Shown here in pieces: positions 33,366 through 45,671 of a stretch of DNA of 64,000 nt. The translations under genes and the position numbers were made by a program. Position 1 is the first letter of the stretch. Each line of letters begins with the position of its first letter. The stretch comes from Trabulsiella odontotermitis. Its GTDB lineage: Bacteria; Pseudomonadota; Gammaproteobacteria; Enterobacterales; Enterobacteriaceae. The notes under the pieces are model-generated. The model made no database searches, had not been told where the DNA came from, and saw nothing but the letters and a program-made list of their open reading frames with translations. The stretch is from the NCBI RefSeq assembly GCF_030053895.1, contig NZ_CP125781.1:248001-312000 (forward strand). The letters are read 5' to 3'.

Positions 33366-34040
33366 CTACAAGGTGCGACACAGGCACCATACCTCAACAC
33401 TCGCTGCGCCGTTTCGCAAAAGCAGGCGGGAAATCTCAGCAACAGTGCTGCCGGTCGTGACGACATCGTCTACCAGAGCGATATGGAGTCCGTTGACGGC
33501 GAATTCAAGCTGGAAGGCATTTTTCAGATTTTGTTTCCGTAATCGCGCTGAAAGGTGATGCTGCACTGGTGTGGCACGCCGACGGCGCAGGGCATTCGCC
33601 TGCCAGCGGCACTGCAACCACTGCGCCAGCGGCTGGCAGAGCAGATCGCTCTGATTAAATCCGCGCCGCCACTGGCGCCGCTGCCAGAGCGGGACACTCA
33701 TCAACAGGTCCGGCGCTTTTACCAGGCCCTGCTGCCGGACGCGCAGCAGAAGGAGACGCGCCAGCGCCACGCCGAGCTCCGCTCTGCCGCTGAATTTCAG
33801 TCGGTGAATAAGACGGCTCAACGGCGGCGCGTAATCATTCACCGCAATCAACCGTTGCCACGGTGGTGTTTTTTGCAGACAGCGCCCGCAGGGCAGCGCC
33901 GCGTTCGCCGCGGGCAGCCCGCACTGGGGGCATAATGGCAGCGAGCAGAACAGCGTCCGGGCGCAGCGCGAGCAGATCCCCCAGTGCGCCAGCGCGAGCG
34001 GCATTTGACATAGCCAGCATAAGCTATGGGCTGTTAGCAT
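33366..34040 (-). CDS. gntX: ComF-family phosphoribosyltransferase-like protein GntX
   Basis: 224-residue protein of the ComF family (historically linked to gluconate uptake; related proteins act in DNA uptake). The N-terminal zinc-finger-like Cys pairs are C9WLC, CSRC and CPQC...CGRC. The C-terminal type I phosphoribosyltransferase domain ends in the PRPP motif LVDDVVTTGSTV. The start at 34040 (MLTAHSLCWLC) fits the family; the longer frame to 34103 would overlap bioH on the other strand. It is divergent from bioH with only a 37-bp gap. Confidence 0.93.
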   Translation of the reverse strand: MLTAHSLCWLCQMPLALAHWGICSRCARTLFCSLPLCPQCGLPAANAALPCGRCLQKTPPWQRLIAVNDYAPPLSRLIHRLKFSGRAELGVALARLLLLRVRQQGLVKAPDLLMSVPLWQRRQWRRGFNQSDLLCQPLAQWLQCRWQANALRRRRATPVQHHLSARLRKQNLKNAFQLEFAVNGLHIALVDDVVTTGSTVAEISRLLLRNGAASVEVWCLCRTL

Positions 34041-34077
34041 AGTCCACCTCGTGGTTGTGAAGTGGGAACAGTAACTG

Positions 34078-34851
34078 ATGAACGACATCTGGTGGCAAAC
34101 CAAAGGCGAAGGAAATTGTCATCTTGTGCTGCTGCACGGATGGGGACTGAATGCCCAGGTCTGGGATTGCATTACGCCGGAACTAAGCACGCATTTCACG
34201 CTTCATCTTGTGGATTTGCCCGGCTTCGGGCGCAGCCGGAATGCAGGTGTGATGTCCCTCGATGATATGGCGCAACAGGTGCTTACTATGGCACCGGAAA
34301 AGGCGCTGTGGCTCGGCTGGAGTCTGGGCGGGCTGGTGGCAAGCCAGGTAGCGTTAACACACCCGGAGCGCGTGCTGGCGCTGGTTACGGTAGCCTCATC
34401 ACCCTGTTTTGGTGCACAAGGCGACTGGCCGGGGATCAAACCAGACGTGCTGAGCGGGTTTCAGCAGCAATTGCGGGATGACTTCCAGCGTACTGTTGAG
34501 CGTTTCCTCGCCCTGCAGACGATGGGCACCGAAAGCGCCCGCCAGGATGCACGCAAACTGAAAAGCGCGGTGCTTTCGCTGCCGATGCCATCAGAAGCGG
34601 TGCTGGACGGCGGTCTGGAGATCCTGAAAACCGTCGATTTACGTGAGCCGCTCGCCGCGCTGTCGCTGCCGTTTCTGCGTCTTTATGGCCGGCTGGACGG
34701 GCTGGTACCGCGCAAAATTGTGCCGCTGCTGGATGCGGCGTGGCCGGACAGTCAGTCGTATATTTTTACGAAGGCCGCCCATGCGCCATTTATTTCACAC
34801 CCGGACGAATTCTGTCATGTGTTACTGAATTTAAAACAAAATATTGCCTGA
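34078..34851 (+). CDS. bioH: Pimeloyl-ACP methyl ester carboxylesterase BioH
   Basis: 257-residue alpha/beta-hydrolase that removes the methyl group from pimeloyl-ACP methyl ester, ending the BioC-BioH route to the pimelate part of biotin. The nucleophile Ser82 is in GWSLGG, the acid Asp is in [12 protein letters not shown], and His is in [10 protein letters not shown]. The oxyanion-hole segment HGWGLNAQ is near residue 20. The standalone position, away from the bio operon, is the usual enteric arrangement. Confidence 0.96.
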   Translation: MNDIWWQTKGEGNCHLVLLHGWGLNAQVWDCITPELSTHFTLHLVDLPGFGRSRNAGVMSLDDMAQQVLTMAPEKALWLGWSLGGLVASQVALTHPERVLALVTVASSPCFGAQGDWPGIKPDVLSGFQQQLRDDFQRTVERFLALQTMGTESARQDARKLKSAVLSLPMPSEAVLDGGLEILKTVDLREPLAALSLPFLRLYGRLDGLVPRKIVPLLDAAWPDSQSYIFTKAAHAPFISHPDEFCHVLLNLKQNIA

Positions 34852-34858
34852 ATGGAAA

Positions 34859-34881
34859 TGTGACCTGGAAAATCTGTCACA
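34859..34881. promoter_or_regulatory. Perfect palindrome upstream of the DUF1471 gene
   Basis: TGTGAC (34859-34864) and GTCACA (34876-34881) form an 11-base-spaced inverted repeat, 95 bp before the start of the small secreted protein. The half-sites resemble CRP half-sites, but the spacing is wrong for CRP. A regulator-binding site or weak hairpin is possible. Confidence 0.4.
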
Positions 34882-34975
34882 TTGCATTAATACTTTCCAT
34901 GACGCTGAGGTGACCCGTTGGGTGATAGCAGGACAGCGGCACAAAAATAACAAACTTTATGGAGAGTAAAAATCT

Positions 34976-35257
34976 ATGAAACTGATTTCAGGTATTGTTG
35001 CATCTCTGGTTATTGGCTCACTGTCTTTTGGTGCCTTTGCGGCCCAGGAGATTGAAAAAGATAAAGCGAAAGACACTATCGCCTCGCAGAATCTGACCAA
35101 GGTCGGCACGATCTCCACGTCAGATACCACGGCACCGATGGATGCACGCAAAGAGCTGTCTCAGAAAGCGGATGAGCTGGGTGGCAAATATTACGTGATT
35201 ACTTCTGCGGATAAAGGCGAGAAAAATGTTCGCGCCACGGCGGATGTGTATAAGTAA
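34976..35257 (+). CDS. DUF1471 (YdgH/BhsA/McbA family) periplasmic protein
   Basis: 93 residues with a clear signal peptide (MKLISGIVASLVIGSLSFGA, cleavage after AFA near residue 22). The mature 71 residues have the DUF1471 pattern: KVGTISTSDTTAP..., RKELSQKADELGGKYYVIT and a final NVRATADVYK. Family members are small secreted stress and biofilm proteins. GGAGAG precedes the ATG. It occupies the bioH-feoC junction, where E. coli K-12 has rpnA. Specific role unknown. Confidence 0.85.
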   Translation: MKLISGIVASLVIGSLSFGAFAAQEIEKDKAKDTIASQNLTKVGTISTSDTTAPMDARKELSQKADELGGKYYVITSADKGEKNVRATADVYK

Positions 35258-35266
35258 TTAAAAAAA

Positions 35267-35286
35267 TGCGGGTCCTGAGACCCGCA
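35267..35286. terminator. Bidirectional terminator between DUF1471 gene and feoC
   Basis: TGCGGGTC (35267-35274) pairs with GACCCGCA (35279-35286). AAAAAAA before it gives a T run on the minus strand, so it ends feoABC strongly; on the plus strand CGTTTG follows, so that direction is weaker. Confidence 0.85.
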
Positions 35287-35292
35287 CGTTTG

Positions 35293-35529
35293 CTAGCGCA
35301 GCGCCCACCATTCCCGCAGGCAGGCTTTCCCTTCCGGGCAGCTTTTACAACTCCCCGTTAAACACCCGTCAGGCTCTTCCTGAATGCGCTGAGCTTTGCC
35401 CATCGCTTCCAGTCGGCCCAGCATCGCATCGATCATCGCCCGTGGCGTGTGCAGGCGGTCGCTGAGCTGTGAGGCTTCCATCCGCCCCTGTAATGCCAGC
35501 ATGTTACGAACCTCGATTAACGATGCCAT
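35293..35529 (-). CDS. feoC: Ferrous iron transport protein FeoC
   Basis: 78-residue winged-helix-like protein that stabilises FeoB. Four cysteines in [19 protein letters not shown] (residues about 56-74) form the proposed Fe-S or redox site of this family. It starts 9 bp after feoB and ends the feoABC operon. Confidence 0.95.
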   Translation of the reverse strand: MASLIEVRNMLALQGRMEASQLSDRLHTPRAMIDAMLGRLEAMGKAQRIQEEPDGCLTGSCKSCPEGKACLREWWALR

Positions 35530-35538
35530 ACAATCTCC

Positions 35539-37857
35539 TTAATGGCAGTCGCCCGCCGGGCTTTCACAGCAGGACGCTACCGTCTTACGGGTCGCCAGCA
35601 GGTTGACATCCACCCGGCTGCGTGCGCGGCGCAGGCCGCCAAGCACCAGAATATTAAACAGGATCACTGCCAGAATGCAGACCAGGCTGTATTGCGGATG
35701 CTGGCTGAAACTGCTGACCTGATAAAACAGCGTCGACAGCGAGTACGCAATGTTCAACCCCCACATGATGGAGAAGCCCATCCAGCCGCGGCTCGATTCA
35801 CGTGCGATAGCACCCATCACCGAAATACATGGGATGTAGAGCAGAACGAAAATCAGGTAGCTGTAAGCCGCCGCCGCGCTGCCAAACTTGTTGCTCATCA
35901 CGCCCATCGCGCCGGTCGCCATTTCGCCGTCGCCTTTGCTGGCTTCGATCGGGTTGGCCAGCACGCTCAGGCTGAAGGTGTCTTTCAGGCTCTGCCAGGT
36001 TTCGCCTACTGCGCCGCCCAGCTCGTCGATCAGGTTAAACTCAGCAGGGTTAAACGCTTCTTCCTGAATGTTTTCGGCGGTGTAGAGCGTGTTCAGCGTC
36101 CCCACGACCACTTCTTTCGCCATGGCACCTGTGAACAGACCCACGGTGGCTTGCCAGTTGTCTTCATGAACGCCAATCGGTTTGAACAGCGGCGTGATCA
36201 CCCGGCTGACGGACGCGAGGGCGGAGTCGTTGATGTTGTCCGCCGCTTTACCGCTCAGCGTAAAGCTGTTGAGCGCGCTGAGGAAAATACTGACCACAAT
36301 AATGACTTTACCGGCGCGCACCACGAAGCCTTTCAGGCGTTGCCAGGTCTGAATGACCAGGCTCTTCAGATGTGGCACGTGGTACACCGGCAGTTCCATC
36401 ACAAACGGCGACGCTTCGCCGCGCATAATGGTGTGTTTCAGCATCAGGCCGGTGAGGATCGCCATGACAATCCCCAGCACGTACAGCGAGAACACCACCA
36501 GTGCGCCCTGCTGCCCAAAGAAAGCCGCCGCGAAGACAGCGAAAATCGCCAGTCGCGCACCGCAGGACATAAACGGCGCCATCATGATGGTCATCAGACG
36601 CTCACGCGGCGCATCGAGCGTGCGTGCGCCCATTACCGACGGCACGTTGCACCCGAAGCCGACGATCAGCGGCACGAACGATTTGCCGGGCAGCCCTAAC
36701 GACTGCATCAGGCGGTCCATCACGAATGCTGCGCGCGCCATGTAACCGGAGTCTTCAAGGAAAGAGAGGAACAGATACATCATGCCGATTTGCGGCACCA
36801 GCGGCAGGACGGTATTGATACCGCCGCCCAGACCCTGCGCCAGGAAAATGGTCAGCCAATCCGGGAAATGCAGGGTGGCGCCGACCCACTGAATACCGTG
36901 AATAAATATCGCCACCGAGCCCACGTCAAAGAGCGGTTGCAACGCGCCGCCGATGTTGATGGCGAGCAGGAACATCAGGTACATGACGAACAGGAAAACC
37001 GGCAAACCAAGGAAACGATTGAGGACAATGTTATCGACGGCGGCGGTGAAACGGCTCGGCTCGGCAGTCAGCGTGTTGCTCACGCTGTCGCATACTGCGG
37101 CGATGGTCTGGTAACGCGCATCGGCGATGTGCAGTGCCGGATCATCCATTGAATCCTGCAGATGGGCGAGGGCGACAGGCAGTTTTTCTGCCGCATCACC
37201 GGCATACACCCGGCTGTAGATATCGCCTTCCAGCATTTGTAGCGCCAGCCAGTGGCGCTGTTTTTCCGGCATATCCACCGCCATTTCCAGCGCCAGCTTG
37301 TTCGCTTCGCGTATCAGCGGCTCGGCATAATGCACCAGTTCCAGATCGGCATTACCCTGATGGCGGTCGATGGCCATTTTCAGCGCATCAATACCGCGAC
37401 CGCGGGTGGAGACCAGCGGGACGACCGGACAGCCGAGACGGGCAGAGAGCGCATCGACATCAATGCGGACCTTTTGCTTTTCCGCGATATCGAGCATGTT
37501 CAGCGCCACGACGCAGGGAATGCCGAGTTCCAGCAGTTGCAGCGTCAGGTAGAGGTTGCGTTCGAGATTAGAGGCGTCGACCACGTTGATCAGCAGGTCG
37601 GCATCGCCGCTGAGAATGTAGTGGCAGGCGATCTGCTCGTCGAGTGAGGTCTGTGAAGAGATAGTCGTCAGCGAATAAGTGCCCGGCAGGTCAACCAGCG
37701 TGACCTGGTGGTCGGTGGTGGAGAAGGAGCCTTCTTTACGTTCGACGGTGACGCCGGCCCAGTTGCCCACGCGCTGGCGCGCACCGGTCAACTGATTAAA
37801 CAGGGTGGTTTTACCCGAATTTGGGTTACCAATTAAGCCAATCGTGAGTTTTTTCAT
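35539..37857 (-). CDS. feoB: Ferrous iron transporter FeoB
   Basis: 772-residue inner-membrane Fe(II) transporter with an N-terminal G domain. G1 is GNPNSGKT (residues 10-17), G3 is VDLPGTYSL, and G4 is in ALNMLDIAE. The membrane part has the gate motifs GFGCNVPSVMGAR and TGAMAKEVVVGTLN. It is the usual length. feoA lies 29 bp upstream and feoC 9 bp downstream. Confidence 0.97.
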   Translation of the reverse strand: MKKLTIGLIGNPNSGKTTLFNQLTGARQRVGNWAGVTVERKEGSFSTTDHQVTLVDLPGTYSLTTISSQTSLDEQIACHYILSGDADLLINVVDASNLERNLYLTLQLLELGIPCVVALNMLDIAEKQKVRIDVDALSARLGCPVVPLVSTRGRGIDALKMAIDRHQGNADLELVHYAEPLIREANKLALEMAVDMPEKQRHWLALQMLEGDIYSRVYAGDAAEKLPVALAHLQDSMDDPALHIADARYQTIAAVCDSVSNTLTAEPSRFTAAVDNIVLNRFLGLPVFLFVMYLMFLLAINIGGALQPLFDVGSVAIFIHGIQWVGATLHFPDWLTIFLAQGLGGGINTVLPLVPQIGMMYLFLSFLEDSGYMARAAFVMDRLMQSLGLPGKSFVPLIVGFGCNVPSVMGARTLDAPRERLMTIMMAPFMSCGARLAIFAVFAAAFFGQQGALVVFSLYVLGIVMAILTGLMLKHTIMRGEASPFVMELPVYHVPHLKSLVIQTWQRLKGFVVRAGKVIIVVSIFLSALNSFTLSGKAADNINDSALASVSRVITPLFKPIGVHEDNWQATVGLFTGAMAKEVVVGTLNTLYTAENIQEEAFNPAEFNLIDELGGAVGETWQSLKDTFSLSVLANPIEASKGDGEMATGAMGVMSNKFGSAAAAYSYLIFVLLYIPCISVMGAIARESSRGWMGFSIMWGLNIAYSLSTLFYQVSSFSQHPQYSLVCILAVILFNILVLGGLRRARSRVDVNLLATRKTVASCCESPAGDCH

Positions 37858-37886
37858 TCGCGAACTCGTTGTTTTTACAAACCGAA

Positions 37887-38114
37887 TTAACGGGAAACCG
37901 CTTCCACTTCGAGGAAAGCTAAATCTTTTTTACGTAAAACTAAATTAACGCGGCGCGTTTCGATATGAATGGGGTCGCCTAAAGGGGCGACGCGAACCAC
38001 ATTAAACGAAGAACCGGGCAGCATACCGAGTGAGAGTAATTTCTGACGATAAGCCGGGCTGATATCACGAGCGAAACCGGTAATTTTCCACGCACTGTCT
38101 GGGATGTATCGCAT
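37887..38114 (-). CDS. feoA: Ferrous iron transport protein FeoA
   Basis: 75-residue SH3-like cytoplasmic protein that supports FeoB function. Motifs: [23 protein letters not shown] and the C-terminal [15 protein letters not shown]. It is first in feoABC, after an upstream region with Fur- and FNR-like sites. Confidence 0.96.
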   Translation of the reverse strand: MRYIPDSAWKITGFARDISPAYRQKLLSLGMLPGSSFNVVRVAPLGDPIHIETRRVNLVLRKKDLAFLEVEAVSR

Positions 38115-38420
38115 AGGGCCTACTTATATTCGCAAACCAATAACCATGGCGGTCATTTTGTCATCAACACAATAATAATGAGAATGATTTTTATCTTCAA
38201 TCTATAAAATGTAACGGAATGAACTAAAGGGGAATAATTAACGCGAAGTTTGACATCGCTCAATCTTTGCCATGGTTAAGAATTGTTTAAATATTATTGC
38301 GGATGTTAACGAAGTGAAAAAAATAATTTGAGAGTGGGCAACTAAGAATATATTACAGCTTTAAACCGCTTTTAAAATAATTAGCCCCCTTATTACTAAG
38401 AGGGCGTATTTCTTTTTCCG
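38115..38420 (-). promoter_or_regulatory. feoABC control region (Fur and FNR sites)
   Basis: This 306-bp AT-rich gap contains a Fur-box-like tract AATAATAATGAGAATGATTT (38171 onward to about 38195) and an FNR-like TTGACATCGCTCAA (38250-38263; consensus TTGAT-N4-ATCAA). Both are known controls of feo in E. coli. Downstream of yhgF's stop, at about 38384-38404, lies a weak AT-rich CCCCTTATTACTAAGAGGG hairpin. Confidence 0.65.
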
Positions 38421-40754
38421 TTATTTCTTTTTACCCATCGCCGCAGCCAGTGCATCCATCATGGCGCTGTTACCGGCAGGCTGAGTATCACGACCGCGCG
38501 GTTTTGTGGGGCGCGCCGCCGGGCGGTTACCCTGATCGCGCGGGTTGTTGCCGCCGCCGCGACGTGCGTTGCTGTCGCCCGGCTGCTCATCAAGACGCAT
38601 GGTCAATGCGATACGCTTACGCGGCAGATCGACTTCCAGCACCTTCACCTTCACGATATCGCCCGCTTTGACGACGGTATGCGGATCTTCCACAAACTTG
38701 TCGGAGAGCGAGGAGATATGCACCAGACCATCCTGGTGAACGCCGATATCAACAAACGCGCCAAAGTTGGTGACGTTGGTGACCGCGCCTTCCAGCACCA
38801 TGCCCGGCAGCAGATCATTCATAGTTTCCACGCCGTCGGCAAACTTCGCGGTTTTGAACTCCGGACGCGGGTCGCGACCCGGTTTTTCCAGCTCTTTGAT
38901 GATGTCGGTGACGGTAGGCAGACCAAAACGGTCATCGGTGAAATCCACTGCCTTGATGTTACGCAGCGCATTGCTGTTGCCCATCAGATCTTTCAGCGCC
39001 TGTTGGGTGGCCGCCAGAATGCGTTCCACCACCGGATAGGCTTCCGGGTGAACGGTTGAGGCATCCAGCGGGTTATCGCCGTGGTTGATGCGCAGGAAGC
39101 CCGCGCACTGCTCAAATGCTTTCGGCCCCAGACGGCTGACTTTCAGCAATTGCTCACGATTCTGGAACTGGCCGTTTTCATCACGCCAGGCGACGATATT
39201 CTGCGCCATCATGCGGGTTAAGCCCGCCACACGGGTGAGCAGCGGCACGGAGGCGGTATTGAGATCAACCCCCACGGCGTTCACGCAGTCTTCGACTACC
39301 GCATCCAGCTTGCGTGCCAGTTGCGACTGGCTGACGTCATGCTGATACTGGCCGACGCCAATGGATTTCGGATCGATTTTCACCAGCTCGGCCAGCGGAT
39401 CCTGCAAACGGCGGGCGATAGAAACCGCGCCACGCAGCGACACGTCGAGATCCGGGAACTCCAGCGCCGCCAGTTCGGACGCCGAATAGACGGACGCGCC
39501 TGCTTCGCTGACGATCACTTTTTGCCCTTTCACTTTCGGGAACTGTTGTTGAACGTCGAGGTAAAAACGTTCTGTTTCGCGGGAGGCGGTACCATTGCCG
39601 ATCGCCACCAGCTCAACGTTGTATTTTTCGCACAGCGCCGCAATCACCACTGCCGCTTTCGCTGCCTGACCGGTGTGCGGATAGATGGTATCGGTGGCCA
39701 CCAGCTTGCCAGTACCATCAACCACAGCGACTTTTACGCCGGTGCGCAAGCCTGGATCAAGGCCCATAGTGGCGCGCAGCCCGGCTGGCGCGGCCATCAG
39801 CAGATCATGCAGGTTACGGGCGAAGACGTTGATCGCTTCGTCTTCCGCATGTTCGCGAACCGTTCCCATCAGTTCGGTTTCCAGATGCATCAGCACTTTG
39901 ATGCGCCACGTCCAGCTCACCACGCCGCGACGCCAGCTGTCTGCCGGAGCGTTGTTGAGACGCAGATCCAGATGGTTAATGATGATTTGTTCGCAGTAGC
40001 TCTCTTTCGGTGGCTCGTCGAACTGGGGGTCCGCGTTGAGAGAGAGTTGCAGAATGCCTTCGTTGCGCCCGCGGAACATCGCCAGCGCACGGTGTGACGG
40101 CACGGTGGAGATCGGCTCGTGATGATCAAAATAGTCGCGGAATTTCGCGCCTTCTTCTTCTTTCCCGCTCACCACCGTTGACACCAGATGCGCGTTTTTC
40201 CACAGGTAGTCACGCACTTTCGCCAGCAGCGCGGCGTCTTCGGCAAAACGTTCCATCAGGATGTAACGCGCGCCATCCAGCGCCGCTTTGGTGTCGGCCA
40301 CGCCGTTGTCGGCGTTGAGGTATTTTGCCGCTTCGGTTTCAGGATCGTGCGATGGCTCGTTCCACAGCAAGTCGGCCAGTGGCTCAAGGCCGGCTTCAAT
40401 GGCAATCTGCCCGCGTGTGCGGCGTTTCGGTTTGTACGGCAGGTAGAGATCTTCAAGCTCAGTTTTGCTGAGCGTACCGTTGATGGCGCCCGCCAGTTCC
40501 GGCGTCAGTTTCCCCTGCTCATCAATCGATTTAAGAATGGCCTGGCGGCGGTCTTCCAGTTCTCGCAGGTAGCCAAGACGGGTCTCCAGCTGGCGCAACT
40601 GCGTGTCATCCAGACCGCCGGTGACTTCCTTACGATAACGTGCAATAAACGGCACGGTGTTCCCTTCATCAAGCAGGCGAACGGCAGATTCTACCTGTTC
40701 GGCTCTGGCCTGAAGTTCACCCGCAATAATGCGGCAGAGCGAATCATTCATCAT
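38421..40754 (-). CDS. yhgF: Transcription accessory protein YhgF (Tex family)
   Basis: 777-residue RNA-binding Tex protein involved in transcription and ribosome-linked processes. Order: N-terminal Tex helical domain, YqgF/RNase H-like domain ([17 protein letters not shown]), helix-hairpin-helix repeats ([36 protein letters not shown]) and a C-terminal S1 domain ([21 protein letters not shown]). A basic, Gly/Arg-rich tail follows. The start at 40754 (MMNDSLCRI) is the conserved one; the longer frame to 40808 is unsupported. Confidence 0.93.
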   Translation of the reverse strand: MMNDSLCRIIAGELQARAEQVESAVRLLDEGNTVPFIARYRKEVTGGLDDTQLRQLETRLGYLRELEDRRQAILKSIDEQGKLTPELAGAINGTLSKTELEDLYLPYKPKRRTRGQIAIEAGLEPLADLLWNEPSHDPETEAAKYLNADNGVADTKAALDGARYILMERFAEDAALLAKVRDYLWKNAHLVSTVVSGKEEEGAKFRDYFDHHEPISTVPSHRALAMFRGRNEGILQLSLNADPQFDEPPKESYCEQIIINHLDLRLNNAPADSWRRGVVSWTWRIKVLMHLETELMGTVREHAEDEAINVFARNLHDLLMAAPAGLRATMGLDPGLRTGVKVAVVDGTGKLVATDTIYPHTGQAAKAAVVIAALCEKYNVELVAIGNGTASRETERFYLDVQQQFPKVKGQKVIVSEAGASVYSASELAALEFPDLDVSLRGAVSIARRLQDPLAELVKIDPKSIGVGQYQHDVSQSQLARKLDAVVEDCVNAVGVDLNTASVPLLTRVAGLTRMMAQNIVAWRDENGQFQNREQLLKVSRLGPKAFEQCAGFLRINHGDNPLDASTVHPEAYPVVERILAATQQALKDLMGNSNALRNIKAVDFTDDRFGLPTVTDIIKELEKPGRDPRPEFKTAKFADGVETMNDLLPGMVLEGAVTNVTNFGAFVDIGVHQDGLVHISSLSDKFVEDPHTVVKAGDIVKVKVLEVDLPRKRIALTMRLDEQPGDSNARRGGGNNPRDQGNRPAARPTKPRGRDTQPAGNSAMMDALAAAMGKKK

Positions 40755-40841
40755 GGCTTTGTCATCTGTAGCAATAAAAAAACAGGGGATAGTTATACGG
40801 ACTGACACAGCAAAATGCCAGTCGTGGGGGGCGCTCTCGGA

Positions 40842-41315
40842 CTATTTTACGTACTTGATCTCATTCACGTACCAGCTGGCTTCTCCGGCGGGCGTATTGA
40901 CCACCGCCAGATCGCCCACCTCTTTTTTCAGCAGGGCGCGCGCCATCGGAGAATCGATGGAGATATAGTCCTTTTGTCCAAATATTTCATCGTAGCCCAC
41001 GATGCGAAAACGCTTGAGGACACCATCGTCATTTTCGATTTCCACCCAGGCGCCAAAGAAGACTTTGCCTTCCTGCTGCGGGGAATAATCGACGATTTTC
41101 AGGTTTTCCAGGCACTTAGTCAGATAGCGCACCCGGCGGTCAATTTCACGCAGGCGCTTTTTGTTGTACTGATAATCCGCGTTTTCACTGCGATCGCCGA
41201 GGCTTGCAGCCCACGTCACTTTTTTGGTGACTTCAGGGCGCTCTTCACGCCAGAGGTAATCCAACTCTTTCTTCAGTTTTTCGTACCCTTCGCGGGTAAT
41301 CAGGGGCGTTTTCAT
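40842..41315 (-). CDS. greB: Transcript cleavage factor GreB
   Basis: 157-residue factor that rescues backtracked RNA polymerase by stimulating cleavage of the RNA 3' end. The N-terminal coiled coil carries the acidic tip residues in LGDRSENADYQYNKKRLREIDRR. The C-terminal FKBP-like globular domain contains GKVFFGAWVEIENDDG and YISIDSPMARALLKKEVGD. It is divergent from ompR. Confidence 0.97.
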   Translation of the reverse strand: MKTPLITREGYEKLKKELDYLWREERPEVTKKVTWAASLGDRSENADYQYNKKRLREIDRRVRYLTKCLENLKIVDYSPQQEGKVFFGAWVEIENDDGVLKRFRIVGYDEIFGQKDYISIDSPMARALLKKEVGDLAVVNTPAGEASWYVNEIKYVK

Positions 41316-41395
41316 GGTCTTGCCTTACAAACGTTCATACTGATGTGGCGCACTTAACGTATCACAAAGCATAACTGACAGTATTAATAATGATT

Positions 41396-41415
41396 TATGT
41401 GATGGAATGTGCAGT
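41396..41415. promoter_or_regulatory. CRP-like site upstream of ompR
   Basis: TGTGATGGAATGTGCA (41398-41413) fits the CRP pattern with a partly degenerate right half. CRP control of ompB is reported in E. coli; here it is inferred. Confidence 0.5.
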
Positions 41416-41542
41416 TAAGCTACTGTTAAATATGCTTTGTAACAATTTCGACTAGAATTTATACCAGAATTAACTGGTCGTAGACGTGCACTTTTTTAGA
41501 ATACAGGCTTTAAAGACTATCGAACCTTTGGGAGTAAGAACG

Positions 41543-43611
<2,069 letters not shown>

Positions 43612-43617
43612 AAAAAA

Positions 43618-43650
43618 ACCGGGTGGCGATAACGCAAACCCGGCTTTTTT
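43618..43650. terminator. Bidirectional terminator between envZ and pckA
   Basis: CCGGGT (43619-43624) pairs with ACCCGG (43638-43643), flanked by an A tract on the left and a T tract on the right, so it can serve both convergent genes. Confidence 0.85.
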
Positions 43651-43666
43651 ATTAGCGTGACCCGAC

Positions 43667-45286
43667 TTACAGTTTCGGCCCGGCACTGATCAGTGCTTCG
43701 CCTGCTGGGGTATCAGTATATTTCTCGAAGTTCTCAATAAACAGCGTCGCCAGCGTGTCTGCTTTTTCCTGCCACTGCTCCGGTGAACCGTAGGTGTTGC
43801 GCGGATCGAGGATATGGGTATCCACACCCGGCAGCTCGGTTGGGATCTGCAGGTCAAACATCGGCAGCGTAAAGGTTTCTGCGTTGTCGAGAGAACCGTC
43901 CAGAATTGCATCGATAATCGCACGCGTATCTTTAATGGAGATACGTTTGCCAGTACCGTTCCAGCCGGTATTCACCAGATAAGCCTTCGCACCGGAAGCC
44001 TTCATGCGTTTCACCAGCACTTCTGCGTACTGCGTCGGGTGCAGCGACAGGAACGCTGCGCCGAAGCAGGCAGAGAAGGTTGGCGTCGGCTCAGTCACAC
44101 CACGCTCGGTACCCGCCAGTTTCGCGGTAAAGCCGGAGAGGAAGTGGTACTGGGTCTGGTCGTCGGTCAGACGAGAGACCGGCGGCAGCACACCGAACGC
44201 ATCCGCCGTCAGGAAGATCACTTTAGTCGCGTGACCGGCTTTTGACACTGGCTTGACGATGTTCTCAATGTGGTAAATCGGATACGAGACACGGGTGTTC
44301 TCGGTTTTGGATGCATCGTCAAAATCGATAGCGCCATCCGCAAGAACGGTGACGTTTTCCAGCAGCGCATCGCGACGGATGGCGTGGAAAATATCAGGCT
44401 CGGCCTCTTCGGAAAGACGAATGGTTTTAGCGTAGCAACCGCCCTCAAAGTTGAAGACCCCGTCGTCATCCCAGCCGTGTTCGTCATCGCCAATCAGACG
44501 GCGTTTCGGATCGGTGGAAAGCGTGGTTTTGCCGGTGCCGGACAGGCCGAAGAAGACCGCAACATCGCCTTTTTCGCCCACGTTGGCAGAGCAGTGCATG
44601 GAAGCAATGCCCTTCAGCGGCAGCAGGTAGTTCATAATAGAGAACATGCCTTTCTTCATTTCGCCGCCGTACCAGGTTCCCCCGATGAGCTGAATGCGCT
44701 CGGTCAGGTTGAAGGCAACGAAGTTTTCAGAATTGAGGCCCTGCTCTTTCCACTGCGGGTTGGTGCATTTCGCACCGTTCATGACGATAAAGTCAGGCTT
44801 GAACGTCGCCAGATCGTCATCGGTGGGGCGGATGAACATGTTCTTCACAAAGTGAGCCTGCCAGGCCACTTCAGTGATAAAGCGAACCGAAAGACGGGTG
44901 TCTTCATTCGCACCACAATAAGCATCAACCACGAACAAACGCTTACCGGAAAGCTGATGAGTAACCAGACCTTTCAGGTGCTTCCACGTTTCAGGGGAGA
45001 GCGGTTTGTTGTCGTTTTTTCCTTTGCCTTTGTCGGACCACCAGACGGTATCGCGGGTGGTTTCATCACGAACAATATACTTATCTTTCGGCGAACGGCC
45101 GGTAAAAATACCCGTGTCGACGGCGATAGCACCAAGATTCGTTAACACTCCACGCTCGTAACCTTCCAGGTTGGGATTGAGCTCTTCCTGATACAACGTA
45201 TCGTAGTCGGGATTGTAAACGATATCATGAACGTCGTTGATTCCATAAGCCTTGAGATCCTGCGGGGTTAAACCTTTAACGCGCAT
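43667..45286 (-). CDS. pckA: Phosphoenolpyruvate carboxykinase (ATP)
   Basis: 539-residue gluconeogenic enzyme converting oxaloacetate and ATP to phosphoenolpyruvate. The Walker A-like [11 protein letters not shown] (about residues 245-256) and the kinase-2 stretch [10 protein letters not shown] are present. The substrate and metal site is in [20 protein letters not shown], and the Ca2+/ATP region in [14 protein letters not shown]. One residue shorter than E. coli near the N-terminus. Upstream, 45416-45431 resembles a CRP site. Confidence 0.97.
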   Translation of the reverse strand: MRVKGLTPQDLKAYGINDVHDIVYNPDYDTLYQEELNPNLEGYERGVLTNLGAIAVDTGIFTGRSPKDKYIVRDETTRDTVWWSDKGKGKNDNKPLSPETWKHLKGLVTHQLSGKRLFVVDAYCGANEDTRLSVRFITEVAWQAHFVKNMFIRPTDDDLATFKPDFIVMNGAKCTNPQWKEQGLNSENFVAFNLTERIQLIGGTWYGGEMKKGMFSIMNYLLPLKGIASMHCSANVGEKGDVAVFFGLSGTGKTTLSTDPKRRLIGDDEHGWDDDGVFNFEGGCYAKTIRLSEEAEPDIFHAIRRDALLENVTVLADGAIDFDDASKTENTRVSYPIYHIENIVKPVSKAGHATKVIFLTADAFGVLPPVSRLTDDQTQYHFLSGFTAKLAGTERGVTEPTPTFSACFGAAFLSLHPTQYAEVLVKRMKASGAKAYLVNTGWNGTGKRISIKDTRAIIDAILDGSLDNAETFTLPMFDLQIPTELPGVDTHILDPRNTYGSPEQWQEKADTLATLFIENFEKYTDTPAGEALISAGPKL

Positions 45287-45671
45287 TTCACTGCTCCTTA
45301 GCCAATATTACTGCCAATGATTGTAGGGTTGTAGAGGGTTTTTGACCGCGACCAGGCTCATAGATTTGCGCATCCGGCCCCCAGACTTTATCTGGTTTTT
45401 TCTGACGAAAAACCCTGTAACTCCTTTCACAAGGGTTACGCATTATGGCAGGAATCGCTATTTAATTGGGGGAAATGTTCTTAATTGGTTAAAAAACGGT
45501 GTAATTATCTAAATTAATGTGAGGGTAATCGCATTCATGAAAGAAATTAACGAAAGACTTTCAGTGAGAATCGATTCACTTCGCGGTGGTGGCGGGGGAT
45601 TTTGGCAAAAAAAACGAGAATCTCCTTCTCTAAGACGGGAAGAGAAGGAGAGCATGCTGGGGTTTCGGCGA
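45287..45671. promoter_or_regulatory. pckA upstream region and hslO terminator
   Basis: This 385-bp gap has a CRP-like TGTAACTCCTTTCACA at 45416-45431 (reverse TGTGAAAGGAGTTACA), fitting catabolite control of pckA. At 45621-45651 TCTCCTTCTCT pairs with AGAGAAGGAGA; on the minus strand TTCTCGTTTTTTTT follows, making a good terminator for hslO. A 100-residue frame here is judged spurious. yhgE, found at this junction in E. coli, is absent. Confidence 0.7.

Noticed and set aside
35542..36699. 385-codon frame opposite feoB
   Set aside because: A shadow of the feoB gene; composition without domains.
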